Below, one piece after another: positions 7,835 through 14,335 of a DNA stretch of 14,335 nucleotides. Positions within the stretch are counted from its first letter, which is position 1. The number at the start of each line of letters is the position of its first letter. The notes beneath the pieces are model-generated. The model had not been told where the DNA came from, ran no database searches, and worked only from the letters and a program-made list of their open reading frames with translations. A program made the position numbers and the translations under genes. Source of the stretch: Chitinispirillaceae bacterium. Its GTDB lineage: Bacteria > Fibrobacterota > Chitinivibrionia > Chitinivibrionales > Chitinispirillaceae. Location: NCBI GenBank assembly GCA_016926315.1, contig JAFGOU010000452.1:1-14335 (forward strand), given 5' to 3'.

Positions 7835-8953
7835 ATGACTTTTCTCCTTATACTTCCCCTCTGCCTTTCCCTATGCTACGGTATATTCATATGCCTTCTC
7901 ATTGGCGCCATCCTGCGACCAGAACGGCCCGGCAAATCCGGCTTGCTCGTGGACCAGCCGATCCCCGGAGTCACGGTCGTTATCCCCTTTAAAAATGAAG
8001 CCGGGAATCTGCCGGTTCTGCTTGAATCGCTGAACGGTCAGAAGTATAATAAACCACTTGAGGTTATTCTTGTAAACGACGGATCAAAAGACAATTACGA
8101 GTCGTCAATCCCACCCGTTCTGGATAACCTTTCCCTCCGTATCCTCGACTCGGAGTATAACCCGTCAACCGGGCTTACCCCCAAGCAACAAGCCCTTGAT
8201 CTCGGCATCCGGTCCGCTTCCAGCGACTGGATCGCGCTTACCGATGCCGATATGGTTCTTTCTCAGAACTGGCTTTCATCCCTTATGAGTCAGGTGACTC
8301 CCGGAATTGCCATGGTATTCGGTCATACCGCCACGCTGACCTCTGCCTCCTCACCCCTGTTCCACTGGTTCCAGGCGTTCCAGATCGAAACGCTGTTTGG
8401 CGTTGCCTATGCTTTTAACCGCTGCGGCCTGACCGGCTCCTGCATGGGCAATAACCTGCTCATCTCCAAAAACGCGTTTGATACTGTTGGCGGCTATGCT
8501 GCAATCGGTCACAGCATGACCGAGGATTGCGACCTCCTCCGGCTCTTCAGAAATAAACGATTCCCTGTTGTTGCTGCGCACCCGTTTTATCCGACCGCCA
8601 GCACTTCCCCGTGCAAAAGGCTGCGGGACTACTACCAACAGATTCTGCGCTGGGCAGTGGGAGGATTCGGCAGGAACCCGATGCTGGCCGCAACCGGACT
8701 CCTCCTCGGTGCGCAGAACCTGCTTTTTATCATCGCGCTCGCCGGCATTCTCAGCGGACCGGTGGCCCTGGTGGTGTTCTGCAACCTGCTCCTCACCTGG
8801 CTCTTTGTCGCCGTGGCTTTCAGGGCGATCGGCTCTCGTCAGCATCCGCTCCATTTCTGGCCGTTTTACCTGCTCTTTATGGTTGAATCGCTTATTCTGG
8901 CAATGGCAATGGTTTTCAGGCGTCCGGTTATCTGGAAAGGACGCCGGTTATAG
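7835..8953 (+). CDS. Membrane-bound GT2 family glycosyltransferase
   Basis: A 372-residue family 2 glycosyltransferase. An N-terminal membrane anchor (about 5-26) is followed by a cytoplasmic GT-A domain with VNDGS (NDGS at 81-84), the metal-binding DAD in TDADM (137-139), the TED catalytic motif at 229-231, and QILRW (269-273), the QxxRW signature of processive or polymer-type GT2 enzymes. Three C-terminal membrane helices follow at about 288-307, 309-330 and 339-361. It should transfer sugar from a nucleotide-sugar donor to a lipid or growing polysaccharide at the inner membrane; the acceptor is unknown. An in-frame TGA at 7820 limits the start to 7823 or later, so ATG 7835 is chosen although no Shine-Dalgarno is evident. 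The radical SAM gene starts directly after its stop, so the two are surely co-transcribed. Confidence 0.92.
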   Translation: MTFLLILPLCLSLCYGIFICLLIGAILRPERPGKSGLLVDQPIPGVTVVIPFKNEAGNLPVLLESLNGQKYNKPLEVILVNDGSKDNYESSIPPVLDNLSLRILDSEYNPSTGLTPKQQALDLGIRSASSDWIALTDADMVLSQNWLSSLMSQVTPGIAMVFGHTATLTSASSPLFHWFQAFQIETLFGVAYAFNRCGLTGSCMGNNLLISKNAFDTVGGYAAIGHSMTEDCDLLRLFRNKRFPVVAAHPFYPTASTSPCKRLRDYYQQILRWAVGGFGRNPMLAATGLLLGAQNLLFIIALAGILSGPVALVVFCNLLLTWLFVAVAFRAIGSRQHPLHFWPFYLLFMVESLILAMAMVFRRPVIWKGRRL

Positions 8954-9928
8954 ATGAAACCGGTCCTGCTCCATTACTTTATCACCACCCGGTGCAATGC
9001 CCGTTGCGTCTTCTGCGACATCTGGAAAAAACCGGCAGGTCCAGACGCAATGGCTGACCAGGTCGCGGTAAACCTTGTCGCGGCACGGAATGCGGGCTGC
9101 CGGTTCGTCGACTTCACCGGCGGAGAACCGCTGCTTCACGACGATCTGCCGGAATTGCTGCGTCACGCCCGGAGGACGGGATACATAACTTCCGTCACCA
9201 CCAACTGCCTGCTTTTTCCCGACCGCGCTTCCGAACTCGCCGGCCTCATCGACCTGCTCCATTTCAGCATTGACGCGGATACGCCGGAGCTGCATGACGC
9301 AATCAGGGGCCGCGTTTCGTACCAATCGGTCGTGACGAGCATTGACTGCGCGCTGAAGAACGACATGGTTCCGGACCTTCTGTTTACCTATACCGAAAAA
9401 AACATCGACGCTTTCGAAGGCATCTACCGGCTGGCTCGTCAAAAACGGCTGATCGTTATTCTGGATCCGGTTTTCGACATTACAGGAAAAGACCCTCTCG
9501 ATCCGGCGGTACACCTGAAGGCGGAAGCGTTGTCACGCCGTCCGGGGGTATACCTCAACCGCGCACACCTGACCCTGCGCTCGCAGGGCGGTAACCAGAC
9601 GCTCTCTCCCCTGTGCCGGGCCGTTGACTCGACCATCGTGATCCTGCCCGACAATACCCTGGCCCTCCCCTGTTTTCACCACCGGATCGACCAGGTTCCT
9701 CTCACCAACGGCCTTGAAGCAGTTCTGTCCGGTCCTGTTTGCGCTGAGGCCGTGAAAATGCAGGGACAGTATCAGTTTTGCGAAAACTGTCATATCAATT
9801 GCTATTTCGACCCGTCGTACGGCTATATGCGGAATCGAATGTTTCTGCACTCCATGGCCGCAAAAATGAAATATGCGTGGTATAAGTACGTCCGTTATCA
9901 TCGACCAGTGCCACGCAGGCTCTTGTAA
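8954..9928 (+). CDS. Radical SAM protein with SPASM/twitch-like C-terminus
   Basis: A 324-residue radical SAM enzyme. The CxxxCxxC motif is Cys14, Cys18, Cys21 (in TRCNARCVFCDIW), binding the [4Fe-4S] cluster that cleaves S-adenosylmethionine; TGGEPL at 55-60 is the usual SAM-binding motif. The C-terminal third carries Cys221, Cys240, and CENCHINC with Cys276, Cys279 and Cys283. The spacing CRAV...LALPC then CxxCxxxC resembles a SPASM/twitch domain with an auxiliary cluster. The overall type is like MoaA/PqqE-family proteins. The start abuts the stop of the glycosyltransferase gene with no gap (a GGAAAGGA stretch about 11 nt upstream may serve as ribosome site), so the two products probably act in one pathway. 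No RiPP precursor was seen beside it. The substrate is unknown. HpnH-type hopanoid enzyme is unlikely because the cysteine motif context differs. Confidence 0.92.
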   Translation: MKPVLLHYFITTRCNARCVFCDIWKKPAGPDAMADQVAVNLVAARNAGCRFVDFTGGEPLLHDDLPELLRHARRTGYITSVTTNCLLFPDRASELAGLIDLLHFSIDADTPELHDAIRGRVSYQSVVTSIDCALKNDMVPDLLFTYTEKNIDAFEGIYRLARQKRLIVILDPVFDITGKDPLDPAVHLKAEALSRRPGVYLNRAHLTLRSQGGNQTLSPLCRAVDSTIVILPDNTLALPCFHHRIDQVPLTNGLEAVLSGPVCAEAVKMQGQYQFCENCHINCYFDPSYGYMRNRMFLHSMAAKMKYAWYKYVRYHRPVPRRLL

Positions 9929-10007
9929 AAACCAGGTGAGGTCAACGCGAAATGAAAGGCCGGGTTTAAGGGTTTATGGCTGTTTTCGCTATCTGGATAC
10001 GGCTTTC

Positions 10008-10095
10008 GCCTGCCTGCGCGAAGCCGCTACGGCGAAGGCAGGCCGATATGACGTCGTAAGGAGGACTTTCCGGACAGACACTATTTACGTATATT
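10008..10095 (+). repeat. Copy 1 of a dispersed hairpin/MITE-like repeat (left end degraded)
   Basis: Arms GCCTGCCTGCGC (10008-10019) and GCGAAGGCAGGC (10032-10043) form a 12-bp stem with one G-A mismatch and a 12-nt loop, gaagccgctacg. The right flank, from TATGACGTC through CTTTCCGGACAGACA (10066-10080) to actatttacg, matches the right half of the copy at 14135-14249. The left terminal repeat could not be found, so this copy looks decayed or truncated on that side. Confidence 0.7.
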
Positions 10096-10174
10096 CCCAA
10101 CTATCTGGTACTTTTTTTAATTCGCACCATCCTCGTCCCGGGCCGCTTTGTTGTTGCCACTCGCTCAAACGTCG

Positions 10175-10192
10175 ACCGGAAACCACCGGAAA
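10175..10192 (+). repeat. Two direct repeats ACCGGAAA with 10-nt period
   Basis: ACCGGAAA occurs at 10175-10182 and 10185-10192, one helical turn apart and centred about 80 nt upstream of the likely transcription start of the DUF362 gene. This could be an activator-binding site; it may also be chance. Confidence 0.3.
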
Positions 10193-10227
10193 GAGGTTGA
10201 ATCATCGCTCTTCGTTAAATTCTTTTT

Positions 10228-10256
10228 TTGATATTATTCAGGGATTGTCGTATATT
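10228..10256 (+). promoter_or_regulatory. Sigma70-type promoter upstream of the DUF362 gene
   Basis: TTGATA (10228-10233) and TATATT (10251-10256) are separated by exactly 17 nt inside an AT-rich stretch after the repeat copy. The expected start is near 10263, leaving a leader of about 83 nt before the ATG at 10346. It is the clearest promoter-like sequence in the window. Confidence 0.6.
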
Positions 10257-10345
10257 AAAGACATCATGCGGATTTTCACTAACAGCCCGAAGAAAAAAAG
10301 AAATGTATTATACAACTTTTAACCGTTTAACCATCAGGGGTTATT

Positions 10346-11731
10346 ATGCCGACTAATCGAAGGGATTTCCTTAAAACCAGTGCAGCGGGGTCAATGAGCC
10401 TGGCTCTGGGAGGTATCGGTTCTTCTTCAGAAGCGTCGTCCGGCGGGTGGACCAATGGAATGAGGATTAACCCGACCATCGACAACCTGCGGGTGGTCTG
10501 CTGCCATGATCCGCGCATGATCTCCTCGACCCCTACCCGATGGGAATTCAACTACCAGAACGCGGCAATCAATACTTCCATTGCCCAGCTAAACCTTGAT
10601 GCCATGGCCATGTCCCTGGCGCAGAAATCCACAGCAGCGGAAGCCTGGGCCACCATTTTTCAAAAACCGGCGGCAAAACAGTGGAGCCAGGTCAGGGTTG
10701 CGATGAAAGTAAACTGCATCGAATACCGGAACATGCCTCGCCTGGCGCTTGTCGACGGTGTGGCCAAGCAGCTGATCGCTCTCGGGGTCCCGGCGGCGAA
10801 CATCGTTATTTATGACGGGTGCCATAATGCCTATTCCAGTAGTACGACACAGCCAAAATACAACTCCACCGACAGCATTTCACGGCTGCCTGCGGGAATA
10901 GTGGTCAGCAATGGAAACGGTTCGCTGGGAGGGACGGTTTCTGCGACGGTTCCCTCGATGAGCAACTCAAATTGCACGGCCAATATCGCCAACGGCACCA
11001 TCGATATCCTGGTGAATTTTGCGCTCAACAAGGGGCATAGCGCCGATTTCGGCACGGCCACGATGACCATGAAAAATCATGCCGGTACCTTCAATCCGAA
11101 CGGACTCCACAACTCTACCGCCACCAACTACCTGTTTAACATCAACAAGAGCGCTGCGATTCTCGGCGGCTCGCCCGTGCGCCAGCAGCTTTGCGTACTC
11201 GATTCCCTTTTTGCAAGCAACCAGGGACCGACGGTTGCTCCTACTGTGGCTCCTGCACGGATCGTTATGGGAGTATTCGGCCCTGCGGTCGATTATCTCA
11301 CGGTCAAACGAATCCGCGAACCGGTCATGAGCGCGAGCCACAATGCAACGGTTGTCAACCGTTTCCTCACGGAATTCGGCTACCAGACCTCACAGGTGAC
11401 TGATTTTATCAATGTGCCGCCGGTTTCAACCGGAAAAATAGAAAAACAACTCTCCTCATTGCCGCAGGTAGTATTGTTACAACTATCCTCCAGTCGATTT
11501 CACCAGGCCATGGTCGAATTCCGGCTCCGCGATTCGGAATCCGTTAAACGCCTGAGCATTTTTGACCTTAAGGGAAACCTTGTCAAACGATTCGATACGG
11601 TGCGGGGCAACCAGGTCACCTGGGACGGCCGCTCTGAGGCTGGATCAAGGATTATCGCCGGCACCTATATCGTGAAGCTGAATACCGGGGACAGGAGTAT
11701 TACCCAAAGGCTGAGCCTCGTTTCACGTTAA
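10346..11731 (+). CDS. Tat-exported DUF362 protein with C-terminal T9SS/FlgD-like sorting domain
   Basis: A 461-residue protein of three parts. Residues 1-34 form a twin-arginine signal (RRDFLK at 5-10, then a hydrophobic, Ala/Gly-rich stretch), as used for proteins folded or loaded with cofactor before export. Residues about 110-355 resemble DUF362 (VAMKVNCIEYRNMPRLALVDG, TMKNHAGTFNP, VDYLTVKRIREPVM); this family's function is not firmly known. Residues about 375-461 form a beta-rich domain (RLSIFDLKGNLVKRFDT, VTWDGRSEAGSRIIAGTYIV) of the FlgD-Ig/type A sorting kind that directs proteins to the type IX secretion system in Bacteroidota and Fibrobacterota. No CxxC ferredoxin motif is seen, unlike some DUF362 proteins. 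AGGGG at 10336-10340 lies 5 nt before the ATG. The protein is probably on the cell surface or secreted. The hybrid kinase gene follows after 94 nt. Domain ends are approximate. Confidence 0.82.
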   Translation: MPTNRRDFLKTSAAGSMSLALGGIGSSSEASSGGWTNGMRINPTIDNLRVVCCHDPRMISSTPTRWEFNYQNAAINTSIAQLNLDAMAMSLAQKSTAAEAWATIFQKPAAKQWSQVRVAMKVNCIEYRNMPRLALVDGVAKQLIALGVPAANIVIYDGCHNAYSSSTTQPKYNSTDSISRLPAGIVVSNGNGSLGGTVSATVPSMSNSNCTANIANGTIDILVNFALNKGHSADFGTATMTMKNHAGTFNPNGLHNSTATNYLFNINKSAAILGGSPVRQQLCVLDSLFASNQGPTVAPTVAPARIVMGVFGPAVDYLTVKRIREPVMSASHNATVVNRFLTEFGYQTSQVTDFINVPPVSTGKIEKQLSSLPQVVLLQLSSSRFHQAMVEFRLRDSESVKRLSIFDLKGNLVKRFDTVRGNQVTWDGRSEAGSRIIAGTYIVKLNTGDRSITQRLSLVSR

Positions 11732-11794
11732 TACCGTCTTTTTTCTGATTCTCCGCTCTCCCGGCAAAGTCGATACCGACGCGTGCTTTCTACG

Positions 11795-11807
11795 CCGGCT
11801 GAGCCGG
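11795..11807 (+). promoter_or_regulatory. Hairpin just upstream of the histidine kinase ribosome site
   Basis: CCGGC (11795-11799) and GCCGG (11803-11807) can pair around a TGA loop, 4 nt before AAGGAG (11812-11817), the ribosome site 8 nt ahead of the ATG at 11826. It has no downstream U-run, so it is not a terminator. The core GGCTGAGCC also occurs at 11709-11717, at the end of the DUF362 gene. Confidence 0.3.
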
Positions 11808-11825
11808 AAAAAAGGAGCAACGGCA

Positions 11826-13388
11826 ATGAGTCCCGGAACAAAAGGCCATCCTGAAAGAAAAAGATCCGAAGAATCCATTCGTCTGAACGAAGAAAAATAC
11901 CGCGCATTGTTCGACCAGTCTTTCCTGGGCATCTATCTGCACGCTCTTGACGGCCGTGTTGTCGATGTCAATCAAATGGCGTGCGTCCAATCCGGATATT
12001 CCAAGGATGAACTCCTGCAGCGGACCGTGTTTGATAACTTTCCCGCCAACCCCGATTCGTCAAACAGGCAAAAAGCCGAAATCATGAGGGAATGGAACCG
12101 TTGGCAACCAGGACAGCGGTTCATCATTTCAGCGGAACACCAGCGTAAAAACGGCACCGTTTATCCGGTGGAAATCTCGACCGGTCTGGTCAGTTACGGT
12201 GTTGAAAAACTTTTGCTGGCCATCGTTCAAGACATTACCGACCGGAAGAAGGTGGAAGAAAACCTGATAAACATGCAGAAACTCGAGTCACTCGGGGTTC
12301 TTGCCGGAGGCATCGCACATGATTTCAACAACCTGCTCGGCGGCATTTTCGGGTATATCGGTCTGGCAAACGAGGTATCGCACGAACAGGAAGTTTCAAC
12401 CTATTGCATGAAAGCATTGGAATCCATCAACCGCGCGCGCGGATTGACCCAGCAATTGCTTACCTTTGCCAAAGGCGGAAAACCGGTAAAGAAAATCGAA
12501 AGACTGACCCCTTTTATACAAGATACGGTACGGTTCGCTCTGAGCGGTTCCACGCTTACCTGTAATTTCAAGATCCAGGAAGATTTGTGGATGAGTTGCT
12601 TTGACCGTAACCAGATCGGCCAGGTGATCGACAACATCATAATCAATGCCAAGCAGGCCATGCCTGACGGCGGTACCGTCACGGTTTCTGCTGAAAATGT
12701 GACGATTAAGGATCAGAGTCTTACGACTCTTTCGCCGGGTAACTACGTAAATATTTCCATCAAGGACCAGGGTATAGGAATGCCAGGAGCGATCCTCCCC
12801 CGGATTTTCGACCCCTTTTATACCACCAAACCCCGGGGACACGGCCTCGGGCTTGCGACCTGTTATTCAATTGTCAATCATCACGGCGGGCGCATAGACG
12901 TGGAGTCTGAACCCGGAAAGGGCAGCACCTTTCATGTCTACCTTCCTGCCAGGCCCGATGCTGTTCCGGAAACCGTTGCGGATGCCACCCATAGCTATAA
13001 GGGTTCCGGCACTATGCTAATCATGGATGACGACGATATCATTAGGGAAACCATTGAAAACATGTTGAAAATCCTTGGGCACTCGGTCATGCCGACGAAA
13101 AACGGTTCCGAAGCGCTTGAAGTTTTTGCAGTAGAAGCAAGATCCAATCGTATGCTTGCCGGAATGATTTTAGACCTCACCATTCCTGGCGGCAAAGGGG
13201 GGAAGGAAGTGATAGAAGAGGTCCGTAAAATAGACAAGATCATTCCGGTATTTGTTGCCAGCGGCTATGCCGATGATCCCGTCATGGCCAACCCGGCGGA
13301 ATACGGTTTCACCGCAAGTATTTCCAAACCTTTTACCCTGGCCGACCTCTCGGCAATGATCGGCAGGCATGTTGCATCGAGCAGATAG
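11826..13388 (+). CDS. Soluble hybrid histidine kinase, PAS-HisKA-HATPase-REC
   Basis: A 520-residue cytoplasmic signalling protein without membrane helices. A PAS domain (about 20-140, starting NEEKYRALFDQSFLGIYLH) is followed by a HisKA domain with phospho-acceptor His165 in AGGIAHDFNNLL, the NtrB-like form. The HATPase part has Asn274 of the N box (IIINAKQAM), DQGIG at 314-318, an F box in RIFDPFYTT, and GHGLGLA at 338-344. A C-terminal receiver domain (about 395-515) has the acidic cluster DDDD at 401-404, phospho-acceptor Asp450 (ILDLTIPGG) and Lys501 (SKPF). All catalytic residues are present. It should autophosphorylate and pass the phosphate to its own receiver; the next partner is not encoded here. 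AAGGAG at 11812-11817 supports the ATG. The signal sensed by the PAS domain cannot be told, and co-transcription with the DUF362 gene is possible but unproven. Confidence 0.95.
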   Translation: MSPGTKGHPERKRSEESIRLNEEKYRALFDQSFLGIYLHALDGRVVDVNQMACVQSGYSKDELLQRTVFDNFPANPDSSNRQKAEIMREWNRWQPGQRFIISAEHQRKNGTVYPVEISTGLVSYGVEKLLLAIVQDITDRKKVEENLINMQKLESLGVLAGGIAHDFNNLLGGIFGYIGLANEVSHEQEVSTYCMKALESINRARGLTQQLLTFAKGGKPVKKIERLTPFIQDTVRFALSGSTLTCNFKIQEDLWMSCFDRNQIGQVIDNIIINAKQAMPDGGTVTVSAENVTIKDQSLTTLSPGNYVNISIKDQGIGMPGAILPRIFDPFYTTKPRGHGLGLATCYSIVNHHGGRIDVESEPGKGSTFHVYLPARPDAVPETVADATHSYKGSGTMLIMDDDDIIRETIENMLKILGHSVMPTKNGSEALEVFAVEARSNRMLAGMILDLTIPGGKGGKEVIEEVRKIDKIIPVFVASGYADDPVMANPAEYGFTASISKPFTLADLSAMIGRHVASSR

Positions 13389-13474
13389 TATCCATTCAAA
13401 TCTTGGTATCATGTCGAGCTCTTCGGGAAAAAATCGCACCGCTGCCACCTGCCTTCTGAAGCTATCCAGCATCA

Positions 13475-13504
13475 GCCTTTGCCGTAGCCGGTTTCGGCGA
13501 AGGC
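13475..13504 (-). repeat. Copy 2 of the hairpin repeat (diverged, inverted), between convergent genes
   Basis: GCCTTTGCCG (13475-13484) and CGGCGAAGGC (13495-13504) form a 10-bp stem with one G-T wobble. The sequence is similar to the reverse complement of the copy at 14167-14222 (gccttcgccgtag... gcgaaggc), but shorter and diverged, without recognised terminal repeats. It lies in the 156-nt gap between the kinase and glutaredoxin genes and could act as a transcription barrier for both, though no U-run follows. Confidence 0.5.
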
Positions 13505-13544
13505 GGGAAGCCGGTTCTGGTACGATACTCATCATGCGGGCGTT

Positions 13545-14108
13545 TTACCGGTCAATTTCCCAGGCGGAAGGATCACTCAAGGCTTTTTTTATTTCTTCCG
13601 GGTTATACCCCCTGACCACCGTGTTCCCTATTACCGATAATGGCACTCCCGTGTACCCCTGGCCGTAAAACGCATACTCGGTTTTACAGCTTTCCGTTTT
13701 TTCAACATCGCACGCGACAAAGTCTATTTTATTCAGTTCCAACAGCTTCTCCAATTTTCTGCAATACCCGCACCATTCTGTGACATAAATCCTTACCCGC
13801 TTCAGCTTCATTGGTGTTTTTTGGCTAGCAATGGCCTTCTCTCTTTTTTTTGCAATGGTGCTTCTGTCCTCATTCCATTGCCGGCTTATACCCTCTTTTT
13901 GCCTTTCGTCCGCATAGGCGATACTGTCGATCTCCTCGTTTCCTATGCTTATCTCTCCAATGCTGACTTTAATCACTACCCCGTTTTCTTCTTTTGACTT
14001 GATAATGCCGTTCACCTTCCCGCCGTCTTTCAAATAGACCGTATCTGCACTTATGTAATGCCAAAACGCCAGGGAAAGAAGATAGAGAACAATCCTTGCC
14101 GATCTCAT
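13545..14108 (-). CDS. Exported glutaredoxin-like protein with N-terminal beta-rich domain
   Basis: A 187-residue protein. Residues 1-21 look like a Sec signal peptide (basic start, hydrophobic core, ending near ISA-D), placing it in the periplasm or as an envelope protein. Residues 22-64 (DTVYLKDGGKVNGIIKS onward) form a small beta-rich unit seen in many uncharacterised exported proteins. A charged linker (about 66-98) follows. The C-terminal domain from about 104 is glutaredoxin/thioredoxin-like: RIYVTEWCGYCRKLE with the CGYC redox pair Cys113/Cys116, the cis-proline loop TGVP (Pro156), and a closing NPEEIKKAL helix. It should reduce or exchange disulfides. Cys133 and Cys141 are extra. The minus strand has GAGGA about 10 nt before the ATG. 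It is convergent with the kinase gene and seems to stand alone, flanked on both sides by repeat copies. The true partner is unknown. Confidence 0.85.
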   Translation of the reverse strand: MRSARIVLYLLSLAFWHYISADTVYLKDGGKVNGIIKSKEENGVVIKVSIGEISIGNEEIDSIAYADERQKEGISRQWNEDRSTIAKKREKAIASQKTPMKLKRVRIYVTEWCGYCRKLEKLLELNKIDFVACDVEKTESCKTEYAFYGQGYTGVPLSVIGNTVVRGYNPEEIKKALSDPSAWEIDR

Positions 14109-14134
14109 TTTTTCGTTGTCCTCAGCCTAAGCAG

Positions 14135-14249
14135 TGTCCGTCCGGAAACCCCTGAATTTTGACATTCGTCATACCGGCCTGCCTTCGCGAAGCCACTACG
14201 GCGAAGGCAGACCGGTATGACGTCACCATAAGGACGTTTCGGACCGACA
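14135..14249 (+). mobile_element. Copy 3 of the repeat: MITE-like element with terminal inverted repeats
   Basis: The most complete copy, about 115 nt. The ends TGTCCGTCCGGAAAC (14135-14149) and GTTTCGGACCGACA (14236-14249) are near-perfect inverted repeats (one base missing, one changed). The centre is a 22-bp stem with one C-A mismatch (CGTCATACCGG-C-CTGCCTTCGC, 14167-14188; right arm 14201-14222) around a 12-nt loop, gaagccactacg. It has no coding capacity. A small non-autonomous transposable element is the simplest reading; which transposase moves it is unknown. Confidence 0.65.
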
Positions 14250-14292
14250 TTATTAACGGTCTCATAATAGTATGCACGAGATACACCATACC

Positions 14293-14325
14293 TGTCATTT
14301 CGACGAACGCAGTGAGGAGAAATCT
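14293..14325 (+). repeat. REP-like sequence at the right edge
   Basis: The stretch starting TGTCATTTCGACGAACGCAG and ending GAGGAGAAATCTC has short pairing arms ATTTC (14297-14301) and GAAAT (14319-14323). It resembles intergenic repeats seen in many environmental bacterial genomes (GTCATTTCGAC ... GAGAAATCTC). Only one copy is in this window, so the repeat status rests on recognition, not on a second copy here. Confidence 0.45.
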
Positions 14326-14335
14326 CATTACGGTA

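Larger units (their letters stand above)
9929..10345. other. 417-nt gene-free region with repeat copy and promoter
   Basis: No credible gene is seen between the radical SAM gene and the DUF362 gene. The left part holds a degenerate copy of the hairpin repeat (about 10008-10095). The middle has a 10-nt-period direct repeat (10175-10192). The right part is AT-rich with a sigma70-type promoter and an approximately 83-nt leader to the next gene. A frame open through much of the region encodes repeat-derived, unrecognisable sequence. Confidence 0.7.

Noticed and set aside
7835..9928. Glycosyltransferase plus radical SAM as the hopanoid pair HpnI/HpnH
   Set aside because: The cysteine motif context (TRCNARCVFCDIW) and the C-terminal SPASM-like cysteines do not fit HpnH as remembered, and no other hopanoid gene is nearby.
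9976..10059. 27-aa open frame that could be a peptide precursor for the radical SAM enzyme
   Set aside because: It is largely made of the dispersed repeat, and the AAGGG before it is too close to the ATG; no core-peptide features are seen.
9873..10322. 149-aa open frame across the gap after the radical SAM gene
   Set aside because: It starts inside the radical SAM gene, runs through the hairpin repeat, has no ribosome site and no recognisable family sequence.
10266..10322. 18-aa open frame in the DUF362 leader
   Set aside because: It would begin about 3 nt after the predicted transcript start and has no ribosome site; a leader peptide cannot be supported.
11708..11745. Possible terminator after the DUF362 gene (AGGC-TGA-GCCT and a later T-run)
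   Set aside because: The stem is only 4 bp, inside the coding region, and the T-run begins some 20 nt later, too far for an intrinsic terminator.
10008..14249. CRISPR array from the repeated hairpins
   Set aside because: Only three diverged copies, kilobases apart, in both orientations, with no regular spacers and no cas genes.

Overview
The window carries eleven protein-coding genes on about 14.3 kb of moderately GC-rich DNA. No rRNA, tRNA or CRISPR array was recognised, and there is no intact transposase gene. The mix fits a Gram-negative bacterium near the Fibrobacterota (Chitinispirillia/Chitinivibrionia type), with Spirochaetota or Bacteroidota-related lineages as alternatives. The clues are a DUF4954 left-handed beta-helix protein, a Tat-exported protein with a T9SS/FlgD-like C-terminal sorting domain, and a soluble PAS-hybrid histidine kinase. 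The placement is inferred from protein families, not from a marker gene.

Region 1 (1-7279, all +) looks like one five-gene operon. It runs: GAF-GAF-GGDEF diguanylate cyclase; DUF4954 LbH protein; double-SIS protein resembling the isomerase half of GlmS; EamA/DMT transporter; HD-GYP phosphodiesterase. Gaps are short (93 nt, 33 nt, a 4-nt ATGA overlap, 7 nt). A c-di-GMP maker and a c-di-GMP breaker therefore bracket a sugar-phosphate/LbH/transporter core of unknown function. This is the best candidate here for an undescribed system.

Region 2 (7280-9928): acpS lies alone on the minus strand, convergent with the HD-GYP gene. It diverges from a two-gene + unit, a membrane GT2 glycosyltransferase followed with no gap by a radical SAM protein with a SPASM/twitch-like cysteine set. 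The 100-nt divergent spacer holds an imperfect inverted repeat.

Region 3 (9929-13388): a 417-nt gene-free stretch holds one copy of a hairpin repeat and a good sigma70-type promoter. The promoter reads into a Tat-signal DUF362 protein with a C-terminal sorting domain. A PAS-HisKA-HATPase-REC hybrid kinase follows 94 nt later.

Region 4 (13389-14335): a convergent minus-strand gene encodes an exported glutaredoxin-like protein. Diverged copies of the hairpin repeat lie on both sides of it. The right-hand copy (14135-14249) has matching terminal inverted repeats like a MITE. The last bases hold a different short REP-like repeat.
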